Positions 1-5,778 of a stretch of DNA of 11,696 nt are shown piece after piece; the stretch's first letter is position 1, and each line of letters opens with the position of its first letter. Origin of the DNA: Gemmatimonadota bacterium (lineage in GTDB: Bacteria; Gemmatimonadota; Gemmatimonadetes; JACCXV01); contig JACCXV010000055.1 of assembly GCA_013696835.1 (NCBI GenBank), positions 1 through 11,696 on the forward strand. The letters run 5' to 3'. The notes beneath the pieces were generated by a model. The model was not told where the DNA came from. It saw only the letters and a program-made list of their open reading frames with translations, and did no database searches. Both the position numbers and the translations under genes were made by a program.

Positions 1-433
1 CCACCACCCCGACGTCGCGCAGCGCCGTCGCCTCCCCCGCCGGCGAGACCGCAATCGACCACAGGCCCGCAGGCGACCGCACGAAGAGGAAAACCGCGGT
101 TCCCCCCGCATTCTCTCCCCCTACGTGGATGGCCAGCGGATCGTTGTCGTTCTCGCGCAGCACCAGCAGCCACGCGTCCACGCCGGCGCGCTCCATGGCC
201 GCAGGCAGGAGCTCGCGGATGCGCCGCCTGCGAATCTCCGGCCACGGATTGTCGGCGGGATCGAATGGACGGCTCGCCCTCGTCACCGTAGACTGGGCGG
301 CCTCCCCGCCGGGTGACGTTCCCGTGCCGGAGCGGGCGGAGGGCCCGGGTGGCGGATTGGAACTGCAGGCCCCGAGGACGGCGAGGCACAGAAGGCATTT
401 CGCAGACGCTATCGAGATCTCCGTCCTGTTCAC
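1..433 (-). CDS. Exported lipoprotein with creatinase/M24-peptidase-type N-terminal domain (partial, C-terminus off left edge)
   Basis: A GTG start at 433-431 opens a frame that stays open to base 1 (144 residues seen). An AAGGAG Shine-Dalgarno lies five to six bases upstream. The protein begins with a lipoprotein signal: a hydrophobic stretch at residues 14-21 and the lipobox LGAC ending at Cys23. A Ser/Gly/Pro-rich linker follows to about residue 60. From about residue 66 comes an Arg-rich helix, then 'GVDAWLVLLREN' and 'DPLAIHVGG' at 84-106, which resemble the N-terminal creatinase-like domain of Xaa-Pro aminopeptidase/M24 proteins. The catalytic pita-bread domain would lie outside the window, so peptidase activity cannot be confirmed; many relatives lack the metal ligands. 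It is transcribed divergently from the selenoprotein candidate at 690. The lipoprotein call is firm and the family call is moderate. Confidence 0.72.
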   Translation of the reverse strand, partial: MNRTEISIASAKCLLCLAVLGACSSNPPPGPSARSGTGTSPGGEAAQSTVTRASRPFDPADNPWPEIRRRRIRELLPAAMERAGVDAWLLVLRENDNDPLAIHVGGENAGGTAVFLFVRSPAGLWSIAVSPAGEATALRDVGVV

Positions 434-494
434 GGAAGCTCCTTCTCCACGCGACCTCCTCGCAGTCCAAAGGGTTCTTCGCGGCGGCTCGTGA

Positions 495-516
495 CCGACT
501 CGGGATCATGAGTCGG
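495..516. repeat. 7-bp inverted repeat overlapping the -10 region
   Basis: CCGACTC (495-501) and GAGTCGG (510-516) are perfect inverted copies with an 8-base centre. The right arm abuts and partly covers the predicted -10 box at 505-510. Its position suits an operator for the minus-strand promoter. It has no T-tract and so is not a convincing terminator. Confidence 0.4.
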
Positions 517-533
517 GGCTCCCGGGCCGTCAA
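505..533 (-). promoter_or_regulatory. Sigma70-type promoter for the minus-strand lipoprotein gene
   Basis: On the minus strand TTGACG (533-528) is separated by exactly 17 bases from CATGAT (510-505). This matches the -35/-10 pattern of the housekeeping sigma factor at 5 of 6 and 4 of 6 positions. It would start transcription near base 498 and leave a leader of about 65 bases before the GTG at 433. The assignment rests on sequence pattern only. Confidence 0.45.
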
Positions 534-539
534 TGAATG

Positions 540-591
540 GAGCGGCCCTTGACCCCCCACGCTCTCGAGCGGCCCTCGGCCCCCCACGCTC
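540..591. repeat. Short tandem duplication (25-base unit, 27-base period)
   Basis: Bases 540-564 and 567-591 match at 23 of 25 positions, differing only at 550/577 and 552/579. Each copy starts GAGCGGCCCT and ends CCCCCCACGCTC. The repeat lies in the leader between the two divergent genes. No known element is recognised; it may be a slippage duplication or paired binding sites. Confidence 0.6.
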
Positions 592-603
592 GAGGAGTCC
601 ATC

Positions 604-627
604 ATGCGCTCGATCCTGCTCGCATGA
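604..627 (+). other. Possible 7-codon leader mini-ORF
   Basis: ATG at 604 is preceded at six bases by GAGGAG (592-597), a good ribosome-binding site. It encodes MRSILLA followed by TGA at 625-627. The stop overlaps another ATG at 624 that is in frame with the selenoprotein candidate. It could be a leader peptide coupled to the gene downstream, or chance. No regulatory motif such as a run of one codon is present. Confidence 0.2.
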
Positions 628-678
628 GCAGGGTGCGGCGCCGCTGGATTCCACCCGGCGAACTTCAACCGCACGCCG

Positions 679-684
679 AGGAGG
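679..684 (+). promoter_or_regulatory. Strong Shine-Dalgarno fixing the start of the DsbA-family gene at 690
   Basis: AGGAGG at 679-684 sits five bases before ATG 690, an ideal spacing. The next in-frame ATG after the TGA (771) has no comparable site, only 'gagctg'. Translation is therefore expected to begin upstream of the in-frame TGA and to need to pass it. Confidence 0.8.
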
Positions 685-689
685 ACCAT

Positions 690-1292
690 ATGCACAACGT
701 GAGATTGGAGATCTTCTCGGATTACGTTTGACCCTTCTGCTGGCTGGCGGAGCCGGCCGTCCATGAGCTGATGAAATCCGACTCGAAGATCGAAGTCGTC
801 TGGCGCGCGTTCGAGTTGCGCCCAGAACCCGTTCCGACGCTCGATCCGAAGGGCGAGTATCTGCGCCGCGCGTGGGAGGGTTCCGTTTACCCTCTGGCGG
901 CGCGGCTGGGGATCACGATGAGGCTTCCCCCCGTGCAGCCGCGCTCCCGGCTGGCCCACGAGGCGGCACACTGGGCCCGTGGGCAGGGGCGCTTCGAGGA
1001 CTACAATGCTGCCCTCTTCCGTGCCTTCTTCGAGAGGGGAGAGGATATCGGCGCTACGGGCGTCCTCACTTCCCTGGCGGAGGAGTCGGGGCTGGAGAGC
1101 GCGCCTCTGCGCCGCGCCCTCGAGACCCGTGCGCTCGAAGCGAGCGTGCTCGACGACGAGCGGGAAGCAGAGGCGCTTGCGGTCCGTGGCGTTCCGGCGT
1201 TCGTCGCGGATCGGAGAGCTGCGCTGAGCGGTGTGCAGCCCGTGGAGCAGCTGAAGAAGCTGGTGGAGCGTGCCCGCGCCCTCGGCGGATGA
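690..1292 (+). CDS. DsbA/FrnE-family thioredoxin-fold oxidoreductase, candidate selenoprotein (in-frame TGA at 729-731 read as Sec)
   Basis: Reading from ATG 690 through the TGA at codon 14 gives 200 residues with no other interruption. The N-terminus is MHNVRLEIFSDYV-U-PFCW, so selenocysteine would occupy the first position of the CxxC active site (residues 14-17, U-P-F-C). FrnE-like proteins normally show 'D-(Y/F)-V-C-P-(F/W)-C' here. Downstream lie family features: 'VVWRAFELRPEP' (36-47), an all-alpha insertion with 'RLAHEAAHWARGQGRF' (87-102), and the cis-proline loop GVPAFV (167-172) that packs against the active site. Length is near the family's usual 200-220. There is no signal peptide, so it should be a cytoplasmic dithiol/selenol oxidoreductase acting on thiols or disulfides of unknown identity. 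A stem-loop placed like a bacterial SECIS follows the TGA. The alternatives are a nonsense mutation or a base error of TGC to TGA. A start at 771 would remove the active site and first beta-strand. Confidence 0.82.
732..761 (+). promoter_or_regulatory. Candidate bacterial SECIS stem-loop directly after the TGA
   Basis: GGCTGGC (742-748) pairs over all seven positions with GCCGGCC (752-758), with one T-G wobble, closing a GGA apical loop (749-751). A further T-G pair (741/759) is possible. The loop begins 17 bases after the TGA. Known bacterial SECIS elements sit inside the coding region right after UGA, with a small apical loop containing an early G about 16-37 bases away, and this hairpin meets those rules. 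The high GC of the region makes chance hairpins fairly likely, so the case rests on hairpin, TGA and active-site position together. Confidence 0.65.
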
Positions 1293-1301
1293 GCAATGCA
1301 G

Positions 1302-1340
1302 CAAGCCCCTGCCGCCATCTGCTGGCGCGGCAAGGGCTTG
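1302..1340. terminator. Hairpin between convergent genes, probable bidirectional terminator
   Basis: CAAGCCCCTGCCGC (1302-1315) pairs with GCGGCAAGGGCTTG (1327-1340) at 13 of 14 positions, with an 11-base loop. It starts ten bases after the stop of the DsbA-family gene and ends four bases beyond the 3' end of the minus-strand tRNA, so it can serve both. A proper T-tract is missing on both sides (only TCTT on the plus strand), as is common in very GC-rich genomes. Confidence 0.6.
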
Positions 1341-1343
1341 TCT

Positions 1344-1420
1344 TGGTCGGGGCGGCGAGATTTGAACTCGCGACCCCCTAGTCCCGAACCAGGTGCTCTA
1401 CCGGGCTGAGCCACGCCCCG
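1344..1420 (-). tRNA. tRNA-Pro (anticodon CGG), 3' CCA encoded
   Basis: The minus strand folds into a full cloverleaf of 77 bases. The acceptor stem is CGGGGCG/CGCCCCG, with C1 pairing G72 as usual for proline tRNA. The D-arm includes AGCCCGGTAGA. The anticodon stem is CCTGG/CTAGG with loop TTCGGGA, giving anticodon CGG. The T-arm is GCGAG-TTCAAAT-CTCGC, the discriminator is A, and CCA is encoded at 1346-1344. It decodes CCG, a frequent proline codon in such GC-rich genes. It lies downstream of the paralogue pair but has its own promoter. Confidence 0.96.
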
Positions 1421-1429
1421 ACTGCCGGG

Positions 1430-1458
1430 AACATACGCCGGACTCGGGGGCTTTTCAA
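1430..1458 (-). promoter_or_regulatory. Promoter of tRNA-Pro
   Basis: On the minus strand TTGAAA (1458-1453) and TATGTT (1435-1430) are exactly 17 bases apart, a near-consensus sigma70 pair. The -10 ends nine bases before the tRNA's first base, so the transcript would carry only a few extra 5' bases. This AT-rich patch stands out in an otherwise GC-rich region between the tRNA and the stop codon at 1473. Confidence 0.7.
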
Positions 1459-1472
1459 ACGCTGCACGCTCG

Positions 1473-2012
1473 CTACCAGAGCCGTATCTTCACCCGGTCC
1501 TCGCCGTCCTCGACCTCCACGAAGGTCCCGTGAGGGGCCTTGCCGAAGGCCGCCACCACGTCTCCCGGGTCGAGATCCCCGTCTTCCGCACGCCGCAGCA
1601 ATTCCTCCACCACCGCGAGTGGCAGTTTGGCCCTCACCTTCACGTTCTCGCTGGGCTGACGGACGCGAACCTCGAGGGCGTCACCGCGCTTCGCGATCCG
1701 GACCAGCCCGCCGCCTCGCTGCTGCTGCACGCGAACCAGCTCGACATCGGGCAGCCTGCGCAGCTCGGCCAGGAGGGCGCGCGCGCCGGGCTGCGCTCGC
1801 TGAAGCTCGGCGACGGGGATGCGAGCCTTGTCCTCGGACACGAGCGCGGCCGCGGCGCGGGCCACGAGAAGGGGCACGGGAATCACCAGGTGCATGCCCT
1901 CGGCGCCTCCTTCGCGGACATCCACGACCAGGGTCGTGGGGCCGCTCAGCGCCACGCTTCCGGCGAGGGCGAAGGGAGCGGCGGCGAGTGCGGCGAGCTT
2001 GAGCGGGATCAC
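1473..2012 (-). CDS. Exported protein of unknown function, two-repeat module (paralogue of the gene upstream)
   Basis: This encodes 179 residues. The N-terminus (residues 1-24) is a hydrophobic signal peptide ending near SVALSG, so the protein is probably periplasmic. The remainder holds two divergent copies of one module. Copy 1 spans about 27-107 ('LVVDVREGG', 'VIPVPLLV', 'LVRIAKRG'). Copy 2 spans 112-178 ('LEVRVRQPSENVKVRAKLPLAVV', then 'FVEVEDGEDRVKIRLW'). The same plan occurs in the gene just upstream, and the last 15 residues match there closely (EDGEDRVKI versus QDGQDRVRI). The start ATG overlaps the upstream stop in ATGA, so the two are translationally coupled. From memory, modules of the form 'V.V.(L/I)PL..V..L...G..V.VED....V.I' occur in uncharacterised bacterial proteins near SHOCT/YvlB-like families. 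I assign no function. Confidence 0.8.
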   Translation of the reverse strand: MIPLKLAALAAAPFALAGSVALSGPTTLVVDVREGGAEGMHLVIPVPLLVARAAAALVSEDKARIPVAELQRAQPGARALLAELRRLPDVELVRVQQQRGGGLVRIAKRGDALEVRVRQPSENVKVRAKLPLAVVEELLRRAEDGDLDPGDVVAAFGKAPHGTFVEVEDGEDRVKIRLW

Positions 2013-2605
2013 TCGGATCCGCTCTTCTCGTCCACCCAGATGCGGACGCGATCCTGGCCGTCCTGCACGTTCAGCACCTCCCCGCGATACGCCCCCAGGG
2101 TGGCGATGGCGCCCGCGACGTTCAGCCGCTCACCGTCACCGGCCAGCAAGACGTCCACGATGGCCAGCGGCACGTCGACCGCGACGTGCTCCTTGCCGGC
2201 CGTCGAGTCCGTTACCCTGATCAACAGGCGCTGCCCCCTGCGCCCGATTCGCACCGTCTCTTTCGCCTTCTCCACGGTGACGAAGTCGGCCTCGCCGGCC
2301 GCCTTCAGCTCGGTCCACAGGCGCCGCATCTCCGCCACGCTGATGTCGGAGTTCTCGATGCGAACGTGGCCGTCGAGGATGGCCTCGTCCGGCGCCATGT
2401 CGAGCGCCAGCCGGACCATCGAGAGCGGCAGGTGAACCTGCACGTTGGCGGCGTCGGCGCCGGTCTCGACGACCTGGATGTGAATCCAGGGGTCGTCCTC
2501 GCGCTGGATCCACGAGTTGTCCTCACCCCGCACCTCGCCTGCCGGGAAGAGCAGCCCCGCGACGATGATCGCGCGGGCCGCCAGAGAGTTGAGCGATCTC
2601 CGCAT
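2009..2605 (-). CDS. Exported protein of unknown function, two-repeat module
   Basis: This encodes 198 residues from ATG 2605, chosen because GGAGGAGG lies seven bases upstream and a signal peptide follows at once (residues 1-27, Arg-rich then 'AIIVAGLLFPAGEVRG'). A longer frame to 2710 has no such support. Copy 1 of the module covers about 41-120 ('IHIQVVETG', 'VQVHLPLSMVRLAL', 'VTVEKAKETVRIGRRG'). Copy 2 covers about 127-191 ('LLIRVTD', 'VAVDVPLAIVDVLL', 'VLNVQDGQDRVRIWV'). Between the halves is an amphipathic helix, 'ISVAEMRRLWTELKAAGE' (88-105). No catalytic residues or cysteines are seen, which suggests a binding or structural role (inference). It lies 135 bases after pcm on the same strand and overlaps the paralogue downstream by four bases. 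Confidence 0.82.
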   Translation of the reverse strand: MRRSLNSLAARAIIVAGLLFPAGEVRGEDNSWIQREDDPWIHIQVVETGADAANVQVHLPLSMVRLALDMAPDEAILDGHVRIENSDISVAEMRRLWTELKAAGEADFVTVEKAKETVRIGRRGQRLLIRVTDSTAGKEHVAVDVPLAIVDVLLAGDGERLNVAGAIATLGAYRGEVLNVQDGQDRVRIWVDEKSGSE

Positions 2606-2638
2606 TGCCTTCCTCCTCCAGATGGGGATCCTGCGGCC

Positions 2639-2681
2639 CCGAGCACGCATCAGAGATCTGCACGAGCGGTGCCGTGCTCGG
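2639..2681 (-). repeat. Perfect 9-bp inverted repeat in the leader of the paralogue pair
   Basis: CCGAGCACG (2639-2647) and CGTGCTCGG (2673-2681) are exact inverted copies separated by 25 bases. A smaller GCAC/GTGC dyad lies inside. It sits 33 bases before the start codon at 2605 on the minus strand. It may be an operator or an mRNA leader structure. No clear promoter was found in the 135-base gap after pcm, so read-through from surE-pcm is possible. Confidence 0.45.
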
Positions 2682-2740
2682 TCACCGATGCTTCGCTCCC
2701 CGGCCGTCACCCTTCCTACGCGGGTTCTTCCGCGAAGGTT

Positions 2741-3403
2741 TCACCGCCGCCACCCGGCTTCTCCCAGCAGCGGCACGAACGAGCAGGGGCCGAGCCCCTC
2801 CGTTCTGAATCCCTGCCCCTCGCGCGTCACCCTGACCAGCTCCTGCGAGCCGGGGGCTCCCAGCGGCAGCACGAGCCTGCCACCCATCGCGAGCTGGCTC
2901 ACGAGGGCGCGCGGAACCTCGGGCGCGGCTGCGCCGACCACCATCGCATCATACGGGGCGAATCGCGACCAGCCGATGCTGCCGTCCCCGCGCAGGAGAG
3001 CCACGTTGGTGATTCCGCGGCGGTCCAGGTTCGCGCGCGCGAGAGCGATCAGCCGCGGGTGGCGCTCGACTGAGAAGACGTGGCGGCAGAGAGCGGCGAG
3101 GACGGCGGCCTGGTACCCGGACCCCGTGCCCACCTCGAGGACGCGCGTGGCCCCGGCGCGGCAGACCTCCTGGGCGCACAGCGCAACCGTGTGGGGCTGT
3201 GTCAGGGTCTGCCGGTCGAGGACCGGGAGCGCGTGGTCGCCGTACGCCTGCTCCGCGAGCCCCGCAGGTGCGAAGTCGTGACGCGGAATGCGCCCCATGA
3301 CCTCCAGCACGCGCACGTCCGAGATGCCCCGTGCGGCCAGCGACGCAACCATCCGTTCGCGCGCGCGCCGAAGACTCGCAGGCTCCGAGGCGACCGCCGG
3401 CAT
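2741..3403 (-). CDS. pcm: Protein-L-isoaspartate O-methyltransferase
   Basis: This 220-residue enzyme methylates isoaspartyl residues in aged proteins using S-adenosylmethionine and so starts their repair in the cytoplasm. It shows the family motifs in order: a helical N-terminus with 'RIPRHDF' (39-44), 'QTLTQPHTVA' (65-74, the substrate loop usually written GQTISQP), SAM-binding motif I 'VLEVGTGSGYQAAVLA' (88-103), 'VERHP' (112-116), 'GDGSIGW' (139-145), and the C-terminal 'FVPLLGEAGW' (209-218). Length is typical. The start ATG (3403-3401) shares one base with the stop of surE (TGATG), so translation is coupled. A start at Met18 is possible but less likely given the coupling. SurE-Pcm adjacency is a long-known stress-survival arrangement. 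Confidence 0.96.
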   Translation of the reverse strand: MPAVASEPASLRRARERMVASLAARGISDVRVLEVMGRIPRHDFAPAGLAEQAYGDHALPVLDRQTLTQPHTVALCAQEVCRAGATRVLEVGTGSGYQAAVLAALCRHVFSVERHPRLIALARANLDRRGITNVALLRGDGSIGWSRFAPYDAMVVGAAAPEVPRALVSQLAMGGRLVLPLGAPGSQELVRVTREGQGFRTEGLGPCSFVPLLGEAGWRR

Positions 3404-4200
3404 CAGCGTTCCTCGGCCGGCGTGCCGAGCGGGTGCAGTCCCTCCCACTTTCGCAGGTCCTGCAGCGTCTTGTAGTTGGTAAGGTCCAGGTGCAGCGGCG
3501 TGATGGCGATGTAGCCCTCCTCGACCTGGCGAAAGTCGCTGTCCTCTTCCCCGCGCCACGTCGGGCCTTCCCCGCCGATCCAGTAGTAGGTCTTCCCCCG
3601 CGGGTCCTTGCTGACCAGCACCGGGTTCTCGTACACCCGCTTGCCGAGCGGCGCGATGCGGATGCCGCGGATGCCGCCGGCGGCGATCGGCGGCAGGTTG
3701 ATGTTCAGGAGGGTGTCCTCCGGGAACGATTCGCTCTGCGGTGTGGTGACGATCTCCCGCGCGATGCCACCTACCGTCGCCGCGTAGCCCTCGAGCAGCT
3801 CGGCGTCGCCGCCCACTAGCGAGATCGCGACGGAGGGGATGCCCAGGATGGTTCCCTCCATCGCCGCCGCGACCGTGCCGGAATAGCTTACGTCCTCCCC
3901 CATGTTGCCGCCGTGGTTGATGCCGGAGAAGATGTAATCCGGCCGGCGTGGAAGCAGATCGCCGTGAACCGCCAGCAGGACGCAGTCGGTCGGGCTCCCG
4001 TCCACGTGGAAGCGGCGCTCGCCGTGGGTCACGACCCGCAGCGGATGGTGCAGCGTGAGGGAGTGGCTGGTGGCGCTCTGCTCCCGGTCGGGAGCGACCA
4101 CCCAGACGTCGCCGAGCGGCTCCAGGGCGGTCACGAGCGCCTGCAGGCCTCGCGCCAGGTACCCGTCGTCGTTCGTCGCGAGGAGGAGGAGGCGATCCAT
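3403..4200 (-). CDS. surE: 5'/3'-nucleotidase SurE (survival protein)
   Basis: This 265-residue metal-dependent phosphatase acts on nucleoside monophosphates and short polyphosphates. The metal site is visible: NDDG at 10-13 (Asp11, Asp12), Ser42 in 'APDREQSATSHSLTL' (36-50), and Asn95 in 'FSGINHGGNMGEDVSYSGTV' (91-110). The conserved 'DGSPTDCV' (67-74) is present. The usual 'APG' after NDDG reads 'ARG' here, a mild departure. Start ATG 4200 gives the standard N-terminus 'MDRLLLLATNDDG'. An open frame continues far upstream antisense to trpE, but that is a high-GC artefact. The gene is head-to-head with trpE at only 27 bases and overlaps pcm by one base. Confidence 0.96.
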   Translation of the reverse strand: MDRLLLLATNDDGYLARGLQALVTALEPLGDVWVVAPDREQSATSHSLTLHHPLRVVTHGERRFHVDGSPTDCVLLAVHGDLLPRRPDYIFSGINHGGNMGEDVSYSGTVAAAMEGTILGIPSVAISLVGGDAELLEGYAATVGGIAREIVTTPQSESFPEDTLLNINLPPIAAGGIRGIRIAPLGKRVYENPVLVSKDPRGKTYYWIGGEGPTWRGEEDSDFRQVEEGYIAITPLHLDLTNYKTLQDLRKWEGLHPLGTPAEER

Positions 4201-4227
4201 GGTACCCCGGCGGGAAGGTGCGAAAAG

Positions 4228-5778
4228 ATGACCGCGGTGGGGCGCGAAGGCAAACGGGGCGCGGCCGAGTTCCTCTCGCTGGCCCGGGAGTACGAGGCCG
4301 TTCCCGTCGTGCGTTCGTTCCTGGCCGATCTCTCGACCCCGGTGGGGGCCTTCCTCCGGCTGCGCGCACGATCGCCTTCGGCGTTTCTCCTGGAGTCGAT
4401 CGTCGGGGGCGAGCGCGTGAGCCGCTATTCCTTCCTCGGCAGTGATCCCTACTTGACGCTGCGCGCCCGCGGCGACGACGTGCGCGAGACCTCGCGCGCC
4501 GGGGAACGCGTGCTTGCCGAGACGTTCTGGCAGATCGCGCGCGAGCGGCTGCGGCCGCGACGGCAGCCGCGGATTCAGGGTCACCCGCCGTTCGTGGGAG
4601 GAGCGGTCGGGTACGCGGGATACGGCTGCGCGCGCTGGTTCGAGCCGATCCTCGGACGGGAGCGGCGCCAGGATGCGGCCCAGGACGGGTTCCCCGCCTT
4701 CGATGACGCGTTGCTGCTCTTCTTCCGCACCGTCGTGGCCTTCGATCACGCGCACCAGCGCGTTCATGTCGGCAGCCTCGTCACGACGGAAAGTCTCGAG
4801 AGCGACGAGGAGCGTCTCCGCGCCTACGAAGAGGCGCGGGCCGAGATCGCAGCCGTGGAGGCGATCCTGGCCGGGCCGCCGGGACTGGAAGCCTGGGAAG
4901 ATCCCCAGCCGGAGATCGGCGGCTCGCCCGAGCCCCGCCCTCCGCCTTCGCGCTCGGTGCCGGACCAGAGCGGCTTCGTCGAGGCCGTGAAGCGTGCGCA
5001 GGATCACATTCGCGCGGGCGACGCGTTCCAGATCGTGCTGTCGCGGCGCCTCGAGTGCGAGCTCGCGGCGGATCCTCTGCTCGTCTACCGCGCGCTGCGC
5101 ACCATCGACCCCGCACCCTACATGTTCTTCCTGCAGAGCGAGGACACGGTTGTGCTCGGCGCGTCGCCAGAGACCCTCGTTCGCTGCGAAGGGCGGCGTC
5201 TCTGGTACCGGCCGATTGCGGGGACGCGACCGCGGGCGGCGGACGAGCAGGCGGACCGCGTGCTCGAGGCGGAGCTGCGGGCGGATCCCAAGGAGGTGGC
5301 CGAGCACGTGATGCTCGTGGACCTCGGGCGCAACGATCTGGGGCGGGTGGCCACGACGGGCAGCGTACGGGTGGACCGTCTGATGGACGTCGAGCGCTAC
5401 GCCAACGTCATGCACCTGGTGTCGGAGCTCACCGCCGAGCTGCGTGACGAGCTCGATGCCCTCGACGCGCTCGCCGCCTGCTTCCCTGCCGGTACCGTGA
5501 GCGGGGCCCCGAAGGTGCGGGCGATGCAGATCATCGACGCGCTCGAGCCGGTCCCGCGCGGCCTCTACGGTGGAGCGGTGCTGTACCATGACTTCGCCGG
5601 GAACCTCGACTCCTGCATCGCGATCCGCATGCTCGTCGCACGCGGCGGGAAGGCGTTCCTGCAGGCCGGAGCGGGCATCGTGGTGGATTCGGTGCCGGAG
5701 CGTGAGCTCGCAGAGACGGAGGCCAAGACCGGAGCGCTGCTGCGCGCAATCGCGCTTGCGGAGAGCTGGCTGACATGA
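4228..5778 (+). CDS. trpE: Anthranilate synthase component I
   Basis: This 516-residue subunit converts chorismate (with ammonia from TrpG) to anthranilate, the first committed step of tryptophan synthesis. The N-terminal domain includes LLES (54-57), the family's tryptophan feedback-binding motif, followed by 'RYSFLGSDP' (66-74). The catalytic domain shows 'FQIVLSRR' (267-274), 'GASPETLV' (311-318), PIAGT (329-333), 'EHVMLVDLGRNDLGRV' (359-374), 'GTVSGAPKVRAMQII' (422-436) and 'AGAGIVVDSVPERE' (480-493). PIAGT rather than PIKGT argues for TrpE over aminodeoxychorismate synthase PabB. Start ATG 4228 fits the usual N-terminus; a longer open frame to 3913 would lie antisense over surE. The gap from surE is only 27 bases and contains no trp leader peptide or attenuator. 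The stop overlaps trpG in ATGA. Confidence 0.96.
   Translation: MTAVGREGKRGAAEFLSLAREYEAVPVVRSFLADLSTPVGAFLRLRARSPSAFLLESIVGGERVSRYSFLGSDPYLTLRARGDDVRETSRAGERVLAETFWQIARERLRPRRQPRIQGHPPFVGGAVGYAGYGCARWFEPILGRERRQDAAQDGFPAFDDALLLFFRTVVAFDHAHQRVHVGSLVTTESLESDEERLRAYEEARAEIAAVEAILAGPPGLEAWEDPQPEIGGSPEPRPPPSRSVPDQSGFVEAVKRAQDHIRAGDAFQIVLSRRLECELAADPLLVYRALRTIDPAPYMFFLQSEDTVVLGASPETLVRCEGRRLWYRPIAGTRPRAADEQADRVLEAELRADPKEVAEHVMLVDLGRNDLGRVATTGSVRVDRLMDVERYANVMHLVSELTAELRDELDALDALAACFPAGTVSGAPKVRAMQIIDALEPVPRGLYGGAVLYHDFAGNLDSCIAIRMLVARGGKAFLQAGAGIVVDSVPERELAETEAKTGALLRAIALAESWLT

Noticed and set aside
771..1292. DsbA-family gene starting at ATG 771 as a complete 173-residue protein
   Set aside because: It lacks a ribosome-binding site, the first beta-strand and the active-site motif, all present in frame from 690. 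The TGA at 729 is better read as selenocysteine.
1530..2435. 301-residue plus-strand open frame across the paralogue pair
   Set aside because: It is antisense to two genes with signal peptides, good start sites and matching sequences; no domain is recognised.
2711..2738. Stem (CGCGG/CCGCG with CCTT/AAGG flanks) just after the pcm stop, as a terminator
   Set aside because: It has a short core with an asymmetric bulge and no T-tract, which is too weak in GC-rich sequence.
3913..4227. Upstream extension of trpE (105 codons) over surE
   Set aside because: It lies antisense to the well-supported surE. The homologous TrpE N-terminus starts close to 4228.
3403..5589. 728-residue minus-strand frame extending surE upstream through trpE
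   Set aside because: SurE begins with its standard N-terminus at 4200. The extension is the antisense of trpE, kept open by GC-rich codon bias.
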